Shown: piece by piece, positions 46,821-58,805 of the stretch
How the letters are laid out: each line of letters begins with the position of its first letter
Position numbering within the stretch: the stretch's first letter is position 1
NCBI GenBank assembly: GCA_003117195.1
Contig: BDSI01000019.1
Span: 1 to 64,000 of the forward strand
DNA length: 64,000 nt
Direction of reading: 5' to 3'
Source of the DNA: Eudorina sp. 2006-703-Eu-15
Taxonomy: Eukaryota > Chlorophyta > Chlorophyceae > Chlamydomonadales > Volvocaceae
Position numbers and translations under genes: made by a program
The notes under the pieces: model-generated
The model's database searches: none
What the model was told of the DNA's origin: nothing
Seen by the model: only the letters and a program-made list of their open reading frames with translations

Positions 46821-49800
46821 TCAGTCCCCCTTCGCCGCGCGCTTGGGCCGGGGGCCGTGGCAGCTGCGCTCAGCGCAGCGCTTCTTGCTGTGCCAGTGCT
46901 GCATCGCAAACGGGAGGATGCGCTCATCGAACTCCTTGTAGGGTGGGTCGTCCTCCGACTGGTGCTTGATCCGGATCTCCGGACCGCACAACCTCACGCG
47001 CATGAGCTTATCCAGCGTGCTCAGGTCGAGCTGGGTGCGCTCCCACGACTTGATGTCGTTCATTGCGCTGAAACCCCGCTCCACCTCAGCGCTGGCTGGC
47101 TGCATGACCAGCATGATCTGGACCAGCTTCCAAACCAACGGAGCAAGCCGCTTCAGCCACACGCCCTCCATCATGTAAAACTCTCGTGCAAGCAATGGCC
47201 CCTTGCCCAGAGCTTGCGCCTTCGCCTGCTTAGCATGCTTGACCAGCTTGTGCACCGCATGCAGCTTCCACTCCTCGTGGACATTGCCCCCCAAACGCTT
47301 TGCGTACCACTTCCCCAGGGCCTTAATCTCCACCGATCCAAATGACTCGGCCGCGCCTTCCTTCACGGCCGCCAAAACCTCCGGACTGAAAATCCGGAAC
47401 TTTGCGGCATGGCCCAGATCCTCTTCGGGGAAGCGGTCCCTAATCAACGCAATCAAATCGGTGCACAGATTGCTGACGTACTTCTTCTTACGGAAAACCT
47501 CCGCCCCAAACGTAGCCCAGGAAACTGCCCCACCCGCGCCCAACTCTAGGTCGTGCCCATGCCACCGCCCACTCGACTCCTTCAGCGACGCGAGCAGCTC
47601 ATTGATGGCCGCGCTGAAGGTGGGCGGCACGTTGCTCTTGTCGTTGACCTTGTGGTACGTGAACTTGATCTCGAGGGCGCGCAGCTCAGACTCCAGCCAC
47701 GACTCCACATCCACAAGCGCCAACTGGCTCGACTGAAAGCAGCAGCTGACCTTAGCGGTGACACCCAGAATCTCATCCAGGATGTACGTCAGGATGAGGT
47801 TGTTTGCGTTTCTGTCGGGGCAAGAGCCATGTTGGTGGCAAGGCACGCCGGGTGGGGAAATCAATTTGGTAATCAAGGGGGGGAGATAGGCCTACTGTTC
47901 AAGTCAAGCACACAAGCAATCGAACAGAGCATTCCAGGAACGTGATGCGCCGCTACCAAACATGCCCAGCCCAAACACGAAAGCAACAAAGGAGAGACGC
48001 TGCGCATGCATGTTTGCTTACTTCAGCCAGCCGTAGATGGTTTCGGCGGCGGGACCAGTCTCCTGCTCGAAGTACTCCAGCAGGACCGGGTACAGCTCCT
48101 TAAGCCGCCGGATGCAGCGAGAACGGGACAGCCACCTCACCCTGTGGAGAAAAAACGAAACGAATGCCCAGGTTAATTCCAACACTACCACACTTCGCAG
48201 CTGCGGCCGAAGTCCCCATTGCTTGGGTGACAACTCACGTGTGGGGCTTCAAGAGCTTGTACTCCTTGGCCCCGAGCAGCTCCTGAAGGGATCGCAGGTC
48301 ATCCCTGCGCAGCGGGGAGACCTTGAAGTGGCTGTAGATCTTCGAGATCATCGTGTCCAGCAGCACCAGGTCTTCGTCACCCTTGAACAGGTCCGCGCAA
48401 GACAGCGCGAGCTTGTGGGCGGCGCAGTGGAAGGACAAGAGGTCGGGGCACTCCTTCTTCAGGAGTGCCGCAACACCCTTGTGCTCGCCGACCATGACGC
48501 TGGCCCCGTCGCTGGTGAAGCCGACAACCTTGCCCATGTCGATGCCGTCCTCCTGGAAAGGTCAAAGATGGCAAGGGGACAACGACAAATATACAGGCTC
48601 TCAGCATGAAACCCGATTCCCAGGGACCGCTGCCAAGGCTACAGAGTGTGTGAGGTAGGATAGGTACAGCCGTACAGCCCATGCGCATCAATTCGCAGTG
48701 CCCATCCCGATAGTTGTAGGTGCCCAACTGCGCGGGGAACGTACCTCCAGGGCCTCCTTTACGAGGTCGAAGAGCGCCGCCGCATTAGCACTGCCCTTGA
48801 TGTGCAGCAGCTTCCGGTACCGGTTGTTGACCTCGCCCATCTCGTCGGAGTACGACACATACAAGGCAAGGTGGTGGGTGATAGTCCGGTCGGTGGACTC
48901 GTCGATGGTGATGGCCAGGAACTCGGAGTCCGCGATGGCCTTCAGCTCCTGCTTGTCGATCACCTGGAATTCAGCAAGTCAGAAGAAACACATTCACCAG
49001 GTTTGTCATGAAGGGTCGGTGTGTGTAAAGGCAGGGTGTCACTCACAACTGCAACATGCCATGCTAGGCGACCCTGGCCACAACATAGTGTGACCCCATA
49101 TGCCCCTTCGTACCTCCGAAAGGCAGTCCAGCATCTCCATGCCTGCAGGCCGAGACTGGTAGGGGCCTGCGATCTTGATGTGCGTCGCGTCGGAGGCGGC
49201 AAGCAAGGCCGCAAGGTCCACATAGCTCCTCAGGGACTGCGGGGCGAGAATCGATGGATAGGTTGATCAGGGGAGGGACGGTAGGTTATTTGTCTAGTTA
49301 AGCAGAGATGCATGTACACGGGCATTGCAAATAAGCCCTGTCACGCAAAGATAACCAGCACTACACAGCACGTATGGGGTGAGTGGCCGACCTAAACAGG
49401 TGAGACAACGAACCTGGTTCTTCTTGGCCGTGTAGAACACAGTGCGCATGAGTTGGGCCACCACAGGCTCGGCCACCTTGTCGGCCATGGCCGACATTTC
49501 GTTTAGGGTGGTGGCCAAAACGCCCTTCATCTTCCGCGCCGCAGCCAGCTCCGCCTGCTTGTGCTGCATGGTGGAGGTGTGCCGGCCAAGCTCCGATGGG
49601 CTGATGACCTGGCGAGCGGAATCACAAATGCAGCAATGATGCGCATCAATGCTGCCCTTAGACGCATAATAGCATTTCACGCACTGCCCCTTACAGTCCG
49701 CCGAATGTCACAGGTGTCCCCAATAGGCAAAGTGAAGTATCCCCGACGTGCGTACCGATGTCCCGTCTTTGGCGGTGAAGGAGTTCCTCAGCTTCTGATC

Positions 49801-50958
49801 CAAGCAGATGCGGCACTGGTATGTGCATTGGGGCAGGCGGATCACCCAGAGAAACTTCGCCAAAATCCCGCTGCTTTGGTTGTCGGCGTCGACCGTACGC
49901 CGGTACTTCTCGCAGTCCCAGGCTGCACACACGGAAAGAACAGGGCAAGATGCGGGCGGGTCATAGCAATGACAAGTAGCAATCCATTGGGCAACTTACA
50001 GGAAGCCGTTAAAACGCATGACAGGAAAAGCAGCGCTCTCAAGCAAACCGCACAGCACACATCCAGATATCTATCAGTTACCTACCTCGCTGCCCAGTGC
50101 CACGAGCTTTCGCGCCAGCCTTTGGGAGCGCCCTGCGGGGCGAGCCCTTGCTGCGGGAAGGTGATGAGGGCGAGGGGGGGTGGGCTTCTTCCGGGAGGGT
50201 GAGGATGAAGGCGCGGCAGCCGACGGGGTGGGGTTGTTGGGCGAAGTCTTGGGAGCCGAAGGTGAAGGCGCTGCAGCCGACGGGGTGGGCTTGTTGGGCG
50301 AGGGCGTAGCGGCGGGCTTGGGGCCTTGGGTGAGGGCGCGGCAGCCGACGGGTGGGCTTGTTGGGCGAGGGCGTATCGGCGGGCTTGGGGGCCTTGGGTG
50401 AGGGCGCGGCAGCCGACGGGGTGGGCTTGTTGGGCGAGGGCGTATCGGCGGGCTTGGGGCCTTGGGTGAGGGCGCGGCAGCTGACGGGGTGGGCTTGTTG
50501 GGCGAGGGCGTAGCGGCGGGCTTGGGGCCTTGGGTGATGCAGACACGGTCCGCGGAGGCGCAGCAGCATCCAAACGCTCGATGATATTGAGGTTGGTGCC
50601 ATTGAAGTTCGTAGCCGCCTTGCGCACCTATGGGAAATGCGGGGAGTACCCAATGAACCAGTAAGGCGCACGGCAAAGAGCAACAGTTTTGGAACCCTAC
50701 TCAGCCATCACTGAGACTTACCGGCATAGTCTCCGGGCTTGAATCAATTTCAATGATCTCGATAGGATTCGTAGGAGCTTGCTGCCTCCGCGGCGAGCGG
50801 GCCGTGTAGGATGCGGGCAGGGGCACCTTGCGCACGAACGCACCGAGCGAGCTCTGCTTCTTGGTCTGAGCCTTCTTGATGGCGGGAGACTTCACGGCGT
50901 TGTTGTCAGATGCCTTGGCCTTAGCCAAGTAGGTAGCCGAGGCATTAGCGTTAGCCAT
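46821..50958 (-). CDS. hAT-family transposase, nine exons
   Basis: Catalyses cut-and-paste transposition of the surrounding element. Exons (high to low, approximate): 50958-50722, 50627-50086, 49922-49756, 49608-49414, 49236-49114, 48963-48745, 48552-48239, 48141-48022, 47811-46821. Domains in order: N-terminal basic region; Pro-rich tandem repeat (exon 2); BED-type zinc finger split over exons 3 and 4 (CRIC, then RHTSTMQH); catalytic core with ITIDESTDR, FTSDGASVMVGEHKG, FHCAAHKLAL and RWLSRSRC; C-terminal hAT dimerisation region with QPASAEVERGFSAMNDIKS. Apart from exon 2 every exon is open and joins in phase. In exon 2 the frame depends on C-run lengths in the repeat (units of 67, 68 and 69 nt), so the join to exon 3 is uncertain: either a real frameshift or base-call errors. 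An in-frame ATG also exists at 50976. Confidence 0.88.
50280..50545 (-). repeat. Tandem repeat within transposase exon 2
   Basis: About four units of 67-69 bp. In the most natural frame each encodes a stretch like KPADTPSPNKPTPSAAAPSP. Length differences lie in C/G homopolymers, so all three frames stay open. Likely a disordered linker. Confidence 0.7.
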
Positions 50959-53900
50959 TGCGGAAGAGAAACACAAATGAACCAGGACGGAAGTTGCCGA
51001 GATTTTATAGCTAAAATGGATTTGCAGAGTGTGAAATTGCGAGCCAAATGACGCTTATAAAAGAGCCATTGGCGTACGAACGTGGCAGTTCTCGCGGGCT
51101 TTCGTCGGCTTCGGTTACGGGCACTCGGGCTACACGGAAACCACATGCTAACCAGTCAGAGGAACAAAAAATATTTCCTTGATTCATGTTTTGTGCGTTG
51201 CAGATAAAAACCTTCGGCGTGTCCGCGTCGTGCGTACCCTTACCAAACCCACCCGAGGCCCAACCCGGCGCTGACTCAACATGTTCCTTACTATACCCAT
51301 GCTGCCTTTTGAGTGTCACTGTAACAGGCATTCCGTATTAGGGCAAAGGACACATAGAACAGCGGAGACAGGAGTAGGAAAAGTCACGGTTTTGTGTGCA
51401 CCCTTTCCCCGGTCTCCGTTACCAAACCCCACCTACCGACCTTTCGCCTTTCCAACTGCCGTTGAACTCGCGCACCAGTCCCCGCCTCCGTCCTGTGCAG
51501 CCTTGCCTTTAGGGCCTAGCAGGTAATAACACGCATACATCCTTGTACTGAGGAGGCCCGCCTTTCCTCCGTTCCCCTTCCCACTTCTTCTGGGCACAAT
51601 AGCAGAGCGGCGTGCTTCGTTACCTGGTCCCCTCGCTGGCTCGTTACCTGGTCCCCTCGCTGGCTCTGCTTGCTCGCTTACAGCGCCCATTCGCACGCTC
51701 ATACCGTTACGGATCCCTCTGTGCTTATGGAGCGTTGACACAAGCCAAGGTGGCAGTGCTGTGAGCCATTTTTCGATTTCCCTGGCGTCTTCAGCTGTTC
51801 AGGAGCCTTGCGTTCCCTTGTCCAACCCCTGGTAATGGTACGTCGGCAGCTCGGCACACAAGGAACGTGGCACGTCGCTCTGATTCTGCACCGGGGTCTT
51901 TCAAGTGTTGAGGCTTTGTTTGGCCATCGGTTACAATGTGTTACGTCTCGTCTGTGTGTTCCAGACCGCTCCATTACCCCAACGTGCAGCGTACCTCCCT
52001 TCATTCACATGTCATGTCTCGAGCGCAGAATTAGCACAGTCTTATAGCCGCCTGCACCACTTGCCCCCGTCCGCAATAGGGACGCCATGCGAAACAACGC
52101 CGCCGCTACCAACCCTGGTGTTGGCCTCAACTGCGACACCCATCCTCGACAACAGAACCCATTCCCATTGCCGAAAGAACACAATGCGAGCCCCCGCCAC
52201 TGCGCCCGCGCGTATAGACCCCGATACACCAACGCGATTAGCCTACGCCTGAGCAAACCTAGCACAACGCTACACGCCAGCCGAAGCCTGCTCAAATGCT
52301 TGCCCCCGTTCCAGCTCCTCGCCGGCCCGGCCGTCGACGTTCACTGAAGTCCGCGCCGAGGACCACGACAGGTCTTTGCGCCAGGAGGGCATGCCCAGAG
52401 GCCATGCGGTGCAGGAGCGTCGGAAGAGGGTCAGAGTATGAGGCGGGACCAGACGAAACGAAAGCGTCAGTATCGTCAACCAGTACAGAGAGGAGGAATG
52501 TCACGGATGCTGCAAAACAACTCCCGGTTACCAGGTGCAGGAGGTGGTGGGAAACAATATCGTGTGAGCTAGGCAGATATCACCAGCAGGCGCAGGCAGT
52601 ACGGACTGAAGCAATACATGCAGGGGCAAGGGCAGTACCGGCAGGGCCAAGAACGACGCAAGAGGGGCGGAGGTTTGGATTCACGCTATGTGAACCCGGC
52701 CGGCTGGCCCGCTGCCGGTTCGGGTGTCGGCGGCTCCGCCGCTGCCGCCCCGCCCTACACTCCCTCCCGTGTCCCAGCCCCTCCTCCGTGAAATCGAGGC
52801 GAGTCACCGCCCCAGTGGGCGGTGCCAGCACATGCGGACGGATGGCGCGGGCTGACGGGACGCGCGTGCAAGGCGGCGAGGGGCAGGCGCGGGCGAGATG
52901 AGGGGAAGGGCGAACTGTTGCACGAAGGGGGCCCCGCCCCGCCCCGGAGCGAGGAAAACCGCGGCCCTCCGGCGAACCACCGCTGCCTGACGGGTGGAGC
53001 GCCGAAGCGCTCTCCCCAGGATACAGGGAGAGGGGCGTAAGGAACCTCTGCCCCCTCACTCTCAACCAATGGCGCGCTCCTGATCACCATTTTACCGAGG
53101 ACCGGTGACAGCTGTGCCCCCACCTTGCAGCCCGCTGTCCAACCTCGTAAAGTCCTTGCAGCACCCAGGGCGCGTTCCTCAGCAACTCGGAGGCGCGGCC
53201 CTGCCGGTGCGGTAAAGCTGGCATGGTCCCGCGTCCCAACGTAATCGTATTAGGTAATGTTGCACCGTCCGGCGGGCCTGCCCACCCAGCTGAGCCAGAG
53301 CGTCACGCACGCGTCAGATCCGGGTATGCAGTCGGGCGCTCCATGATGGGGCTATGGTTTGCACAAGACAGCACATCGCCAAGTAAGCTTCCCTTTCGTA
53401 CACCCATCCCCTGCGCAAGCGGCCCTCGCCTACAAGTCCCGCTGCCAACACCCACTGATCTGGCCCGACCCTGCTCGGGCACCCACGGATCCCCAACGTG
53501 CCCGGAAGGATGGTTTGTCAGGTGCGGGCTTTCCTAGGCCTCCCAGGGCTCCGCTCGGAACCAAAGGCCGCCAAGCCCTGAAACCTCATTGCGTCCTTAC
53601 CCTTGGACCCTTCAGCGAGGCCCCAGCCGTCTGGCCAGCTTGCCCACATGCCCGACGGCGGCGCCGTGCAGCGTGATAACACACCACGCCATCACACCCA
53701 TCACCCACCCCTTTACGCCCATCAATCAAACCGCCCGGCGCACAGTTCACCTACCGCAGCAAAACACATTACGTGTCTCTCTCCGCTGCCCAAGCTGCCG
53801 GCTGCACGCGCTCGCCACATGTGTTTGTCGCTCGGCGCCCAGCTCTGAAGGTGAAGGCAAGGGACGAGGGAGAGCGCAGGAGGGACGCGGGAGCGGTGGG

Positions 53901-54877
53901 CACTAGGCACAGTGGTGGGACACGTTGGGGTATGACAACAAGAGCAGAAGCAATGAAGCATTCTTGGCGGTGCGCGTCCGGTCGCTGCTTCCTGTCGGCT
54001 GCGGCCAGGCGGCATAACAAGGACTGACATGCACGATGCACAGGCGCCGCCAGCATCCGAGGATAGGATTCCGGTGACCCACGGTATGCACACGTGCACA
54101 CGTGGGCCTACCACTACAACGCGCTTCGCGTCCTTGTCCAGCATGAAAGGCTGATGCGTACCGTGTCACCATCCACATATGATTCCATCTCCAGTGTGCG
54201 CAGCTGCGCACGTAGGCCCTAGCGCCCCGCCCCCCGGTAGCGGCTACCGGGTACGCCACCAGGTGTGACCACTCGCGACGAAGCTGGTAACATAGCAGCT
54301 CTGCGGACGTAGTTTTGATCTTTCCATGATTATGCCTAGAAGACAAAACATTCCCGCGAAGAGAGCAACAGAAGGTGCGTTTCGCGCCACCATTGGAAAC
54401 GTTCGCGCACTGCTAGAGCCTGTCAGCTATTTTCACAGCAACCTCTGCACACGAACAAGTTTCTGCTAGGCGCACGGAGACTAAGGAACGTGCGAAAGCG
54501 TTCGGTACTGTGTACTGCGCCTGTTCACTATGTGTGGTCCAAACGTAAAGCACCTTTGCAATAAGTAATAAAGGTATGATTTGGGTTCAATAGTCATGTC
54601 CGGAACTATACATGACAGGCGGATAGGGCGCATCATCGGCTATGTACTGCCGAAACAAGGGTAGATCGCCGTACCCAAAATCTCCAAAAACGACTGATGT
54701 CAATGAGAATCGACCCCAGGCCGGAGATATCCGGGGGTGTGTCGACCTACCAAGTTTCTGTCAACGGAAAGATACGTGGCTATTTTGCTGCATCAAAACT
54801 TCTTATATTGCCACTTTCTGCGGGGAAAAAGTATCTAAAATTTTCCAAGTTTTTGGGCCGAATATATATTCATATCT
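50959..54877. other. Long 5' region of the hAT element, mostly non-coding
   Basis: 3.9 kb between the transposase start and the right TIR. It includes a 24-bp direct repeat (about 51620-51667), a LINE endonuclease-like fragment (52504-52270) and no continuous transposon ORF. The plus frame 52296-52901 is the shadow of that fragment. The region could include a nested element; no ends were found. Confidence 0.5.
52270..52560 (-). mobile_element. Possible LINE endonuclease (APE-type) fragment nested in the hAT element
   Basis: The minus strand reads LLHRMASGHALLAQRPVVVL followed by GADFSER, similar to the VVLxGDFN motif of apurinic-like endonucleases in LINE ORF2. The frame breaks on both sides and no RT was found. 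Only the motif and its context support the call. Confidence 0.35.
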
Positions 54878-54893
54878 TAAGATAGCCACCCTG
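54878..54893 (-). repeat. Right terminal inverted repeat of the hAT element
   Basis: 16 bp, exact complement of 46470-46485, followed by the target duplication GGAAGGAG (54894-54901). Confidence 0.93.
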
Positions 54894-56654
54894 GGAAGGA
54901 GGCGGCCTTGGGGACGGCGGATTGGGGGAAGGAGGCGGGCTTGGGGACGGCGGATTGGGGCAAGGAGGCGGGCTTGGGCACGGCGGATTGGGGGAAGGAG
55001 GCGGGCTTGGGGACGGCGGATTGGGGGAGGGAGGTTGGCGGGGTGGCGAGGGATTGGGGCTCGGAGGCGGACTTGGAGAAGGCGGCATTGGACTTGGAGG
55101 CGGGTTAGGCGGCTTGGGAGGTGGAGGTGGTGGCCTTGGCGGCGGGCTCGGTGGGCTAGGGGGTGGCGGCTTGGGGCTGGGTGCTGGGCTTGGTGGCGAA
55201 GGTGAGGGTGGCTTCGGACTTGGAGGTAGGCTCGGTGGGTTAGGGCGCGGTGGTGGGCTTGGTGGTAAAGGAGATGGCGGGTCTGGGCTTGGGGCCGGAC
55301 TTGGAGGAAAGGGCGACGGAGGGTTGGGGCTCGGTGGGGGGCTTGGTGAAGGCGGGGATGGTGGGGGCGGTCGTGGCGGCGGAGGTGGTGGGAGCGGCGG
55401 GCGGGCTCGGCGGCGGTGACGGCGGCTTGGGTGGCGTCCGCGGTCTACGGCTGGGTGGGGAGGGAGAGGGCGGGCGGGGCGATGGAGGCGATGGAGGCGG
55501 AGGACTGGGTGGAAAGGGACTGGGGGGCTGAGGCGGCGGTGGCGGCGGCGAGGGCGGCGGCGGCGAGGGCGGTGTAGGGCTCGGCGGGCTGGGTGATGGC
55601 GGTCGGGGCGGCCGGGGCGGGCTCGGCGGCTTGGGGCTGGGCGGGAAGGGCGAGGGCGGCCTAGGGCTGGGCGGTGGAGGGGAGGGTGGCTGCGGGCTTG
55701 GAGGCAACGGCGAGGGGGGCCTTGGGCTGGGAGGCGATGGTGGCCTAGGCGGCGGGCTAGGCGGGAATGGAGGGAATGGGCTTGGCGGCCGCGGGGGCCG
55801 TGGGCTAGGAGGACTAGGCGGTGTGGGCGGACTAGGTGGGGGCCTTGGTGGCAATGGAATGGGCGGCTGGGGGCTGGGCTGCGTAGGCGGCGAGGGCGGC
55901 GAGGGCGACGGCGGCGGCAGCAGCTTTGTGAACACCAACTCGAGCCGCGTCTCATCAGCCGCCGTGCTGTAGTTGTCGTACAGTACATGCACGAAATCCT
56001 GAGCGGCGCTGTATGTCAGAACCGATGTTCTGGTACGACGTCCATGCGTTGTACGGCAGTCGTAATCCTTCCCGTGCGCCCGTTGCGGTTGCTACGGCAG
56101 TAAATGTAGTAACTGTGGCGGCGCCCAACTGCCAGACCTTGCTGGGGCGCAATGCCGCGGGGCTCTCATGCCGCAAGTACTGCAGGCCGCTGCTGCTGGT
56201 GACGCTGCCGCCGCCGCTAGCAGCTAGCACACTCCGCGACGCCGCCAGCGCTGACCCATTGATGCGCACCAGCAGCGTCATCGCCCCGCTGGTGGCATCC
56301 ACGGAGAACATCACCGCGAGGACGGCGCCGCTCGGTATCGCCGACACGGGATGGATGGCCCCGTCCCGGCTGCTGTGCAGCTGGTTGGGCAACCCAGGTC
56401 CGTTGGCCGGACTGGAGGTCGGGTCGATGACCAGCATGTCGGGCAGACCGTCATCGGCGGCGCCTGCGTGGTCAGTGATGAGCGAGTGAGCGAGTGCGGC
56501 AGGGCGGGGGACAACGTCACGCAATGGCGGGCGCATGCATACCCATGCATGCTTTTAGGGGAGCACACGCACCGGCGGCACGCACCGGCACGCAGCTTTC
56601 TCAGTCGTTATGGTAGATCGGAGGCGCTCAAGGCACTCGTATAGGTCCCGACGG

Positions 56655-56812
56655 AATAGATTGATTAAATGAATAGTTCATCATCCTAATATTGAATTAA
56701 TGAATTAATAGTTCTCAATAATTTATTATTTAATTAATCTATTAAATCTATTATTTTATGGAATATATAGAATAAGAATGATGTACTATTATGATATCAA
56801 CCTGGATAAAAT
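56655..56812. repeat. AT-rich low-complexity segment
   Basis: TTAAT/ATTAAT words dominate. It lies in the putative intron between the 56960-56850 exon and the large exon of gene G, or just beside them. No coding signal. Confidence 0.5.
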
Positions 56813-57354
56813 GTAAATCGCAAGGGTCACAGCTGGTGCATTGCGCACCTGTGAGGTAGACCATGTGGACCAGCAGGTCGTACATCGTCACGTTGGCGAT
56901 GGAGGAGAGGGTAGGGGAATCTTGCTTGTGAAGGTGGCGTTGATGCCGGAGAACACGCCCTGCATACGCACCCCCACACATACATACAGGCATGCACATG
57001 CATACACATACACGAACATGCATGTCCACGCACGCACGTAAATCTAGCGCGGAACACGACTTATTGATGAGGAAACGGATTTCCGTACTTAGCGGGTTTA
57101 AGGATTAGGGTTTTTGGTGGCTCAGGGCGGGACGGAGTTGAGCTTGTCCAGGTACCAAAAAAACGAACAGACAGTGTCCCACACGAGCAAGCCAAGGTCT
57201 AGATGACCGAACGGGAACAACAAGCTGTGCATTTATAACAACAGCGACGGCTTGCTTCGCCGCCTGCCGCCAATGAATGCAGAATGCATGACTTCTGCAC
57301 TCGATCCAGTGTTGCTATCTTCCAAAACGGGGAAATAAAATTCCGCAGATTTCC

Positions 57355-57520
57355 GGCCTGTCGCCAGTAGCCAAAAAAACCTTCGGCAGGGCAGATTTTG
57401 GGGCGCTGCCAGGAAATAAAAACCTCCGAGGCAGGCCGGAAATATTTCTGCGTGTTTTGACAGCAGGGCCACTGCTACCACAGCTACGACAGGGATTCTC
57501 AGTCTTGGAGGCCGCAATAT
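57355..57520 (+). repeat. Dispersed element fragment shared with 28430-28560
   Basis: Same ordered words as the 28-kb copy but in the opposite orientation (CCGAGGCAGGCCGGAAAT, TTCTGCGTGTTTTGACAGCA, CACAGCTACGACAGG). Probably a retroelement remnant. Confidence 0.6.
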
Positions 57521-58076
57521 CAAAGAGCCCGCAAAACATCTCGAGTAGCCTTTGTCACCAAACGCTACAGTAGTAGTTTCAGGTCTGTCCGGATGTATCT
57601 CTCGATCCCGACGGAGGGTGCCGTGCGTGATGGCTTCTGTTGCAGTGTACGTAGCGAACCTTCCATCCACTTGCGTGGAGGTCCAGATGTCTTCGTGCTT
57701 TGCACGGTTGCGCGGGGCGATGCAGCGGTCCGTGAGTTGAGAGGCTGAAAATGGTAGCGTGAGGATGATGGTTAGATATTAGACACTGCGTGTAGTATCC
57801 ACCGTGTTTTCCTTTGTGTATGGCGTCAGCAATGTTAGTCACGGCTGTATTATTGTGTGTGGCGCCGGCTGGATTTACACGGAGTGCGCGCAGACTGTCT
57901 TTGAGGCAGCCGGCGCGGCGACTTTGTGGCCCCGTTGTAAGCTAAGGCAGTCCAGCGACATAGCGGGAACGGGACAGTGAGGGCTTCTAGGTGTCCTGGC
58001 GTGGCAGGGTCGTCAGTCAATTATCTTAAGAGCGGTGTACAGCATAGGCCGGATGATGTCACTGCATTGTGTATGT

Positions 58077-58187
58077 GGCGTCGCGAATCAGGCAGGCCCC
58101 CGACACGCTGCATGCGAATTAGGCAGGCCCCCGACATTCCGGGACCGTGCGTGCAGCGTGTCGGGGGCCTGCCTGATTCGCGACGCC
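58077..58187. repeat. Perfect 36-bp inverted repeat (hairpin)
   Basis: Arms 58077-58112 and 58152-58187 are exact complements (core GCAGGCCCCCGACACGCTGC) separated by 39 bp. The loop holds a third, partial direct copy of the arm (58117-58143). This could be a young MITE, a recombination product or a transcribed hairpin. No other copy was noticed in the window. Confidence 0.75.
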
Positions 58188-58805
58188 CGGAATCAAGCGC
58201 AACTGCGCGCCGGGGACACTGCATGCATGCACACTGATTCTTAAGACGAAAGCCAGCCTTGGGTGCATCCGGACGACGAAGATTCGAACACGGCAAGCAA
58301 CAGTTGCGGACCCACATGCATGGCTGCCCAATAACAGCGTACGTAATACCTCGCTCTGGTTCATGTGTATGTGCGCTGTCATGCCGCCTTGCCACGCCCT
58401 ACAACAGCCAGCGGTGCACAACGAGTTAGTTGCTGAGCACACGGTGGTTGCGTGCCATTCGCCGTCCATACTTGCTATTGGCTACGAAATGCTGGCACCC
58501 GCTTAGCCGATTATAGCATGCTCGGACATACATGTGCATACAGATGCCAGATGCAACGTGTGCACGTTTCAACCGCCGCCACGCATGTCTCTGCAATAAC
58601 CTAAGTAGAAGCTCGGCGGGCCGCAGGTTTGCTCTGGGCTGATGCTCAACATTTGCCATAACGAAGCAACATGTACGTTTCCTTTCGCATAGAAGAAGCA
58701 TCTCTGCACGCGCGCTGCTTTGCACCTCTGCTTCATCGCCGCTTCACGCCTCTGCTCCACAACTCTACCTCGCATTGATGTCGTGCTTCGCACTGATAAC
58801 TGTGC

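Larger units (their letters stand above)
46470..54893 (-). mobile_element. hAT-family DNA transposon, 8.4 kb, with TIRs and 8-bp target duplication
   Basis: Terminal inverted repeats CAGGGTGGCTATCTTA (46470-46485) and its exact complement (54878-54893), 16 of 16. The target duplication GGAAGGAG lies at 46462-46469 and 54894-54901, 8 of 8, the length typical of hAT elements. It carries a nine-exon transposase gene (46821-50958, minus) and a long 5' region of about 3.9 kb. Perfect TIRs and duplication indicate a recent insertion. The host gene G is cut in its Ser-Pro repeat. Confidence 0.93.
45157..56960 (-). pseudogene. Gene G: proline-rich, membrane-anchored extracellular protein, split by a hAT insertion
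   Basis: Two pieces of one minus-strand gene. Right piece (56960-54902): an exon near 56960-56850 (SSIANVTMYDLLVHMVYLT), then a large exon from 56463 with a beta-rich domain (GAVLAVMFSVDATSGAMTLL) running into a Ser-Pro repeat. Left piece (46469-45157): the same repeat continues in frame, then a short linker and a C-terminal membrane helix (TISVALGAVGATMGLAAVG) with a basic tail RWKK and a stop. The repeat totals about 630 residues, the style of algal hydroxyproline-rich wall proteins. The hAT element (46470-54893) interrupts it; reading into the element gives a stop after a few codons. Independent frameshifts near 56030, 55405 and perhaps 56910 also break the right piece. These are either decay or homopolymer errors in GC-rich repeats. 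The ectodomain may be lectin-like (LamG-type), which is tentative. 5' exons not found. Confidence 0.75.

Noticed and set aside
45157..56960. Calling gene G a pherophorin
   Set aside because: Only the Pro-rich spacer resembles pherophorins. I see no pherophorin Cys-containing domains, and the C-terminus is a membrane anchor.
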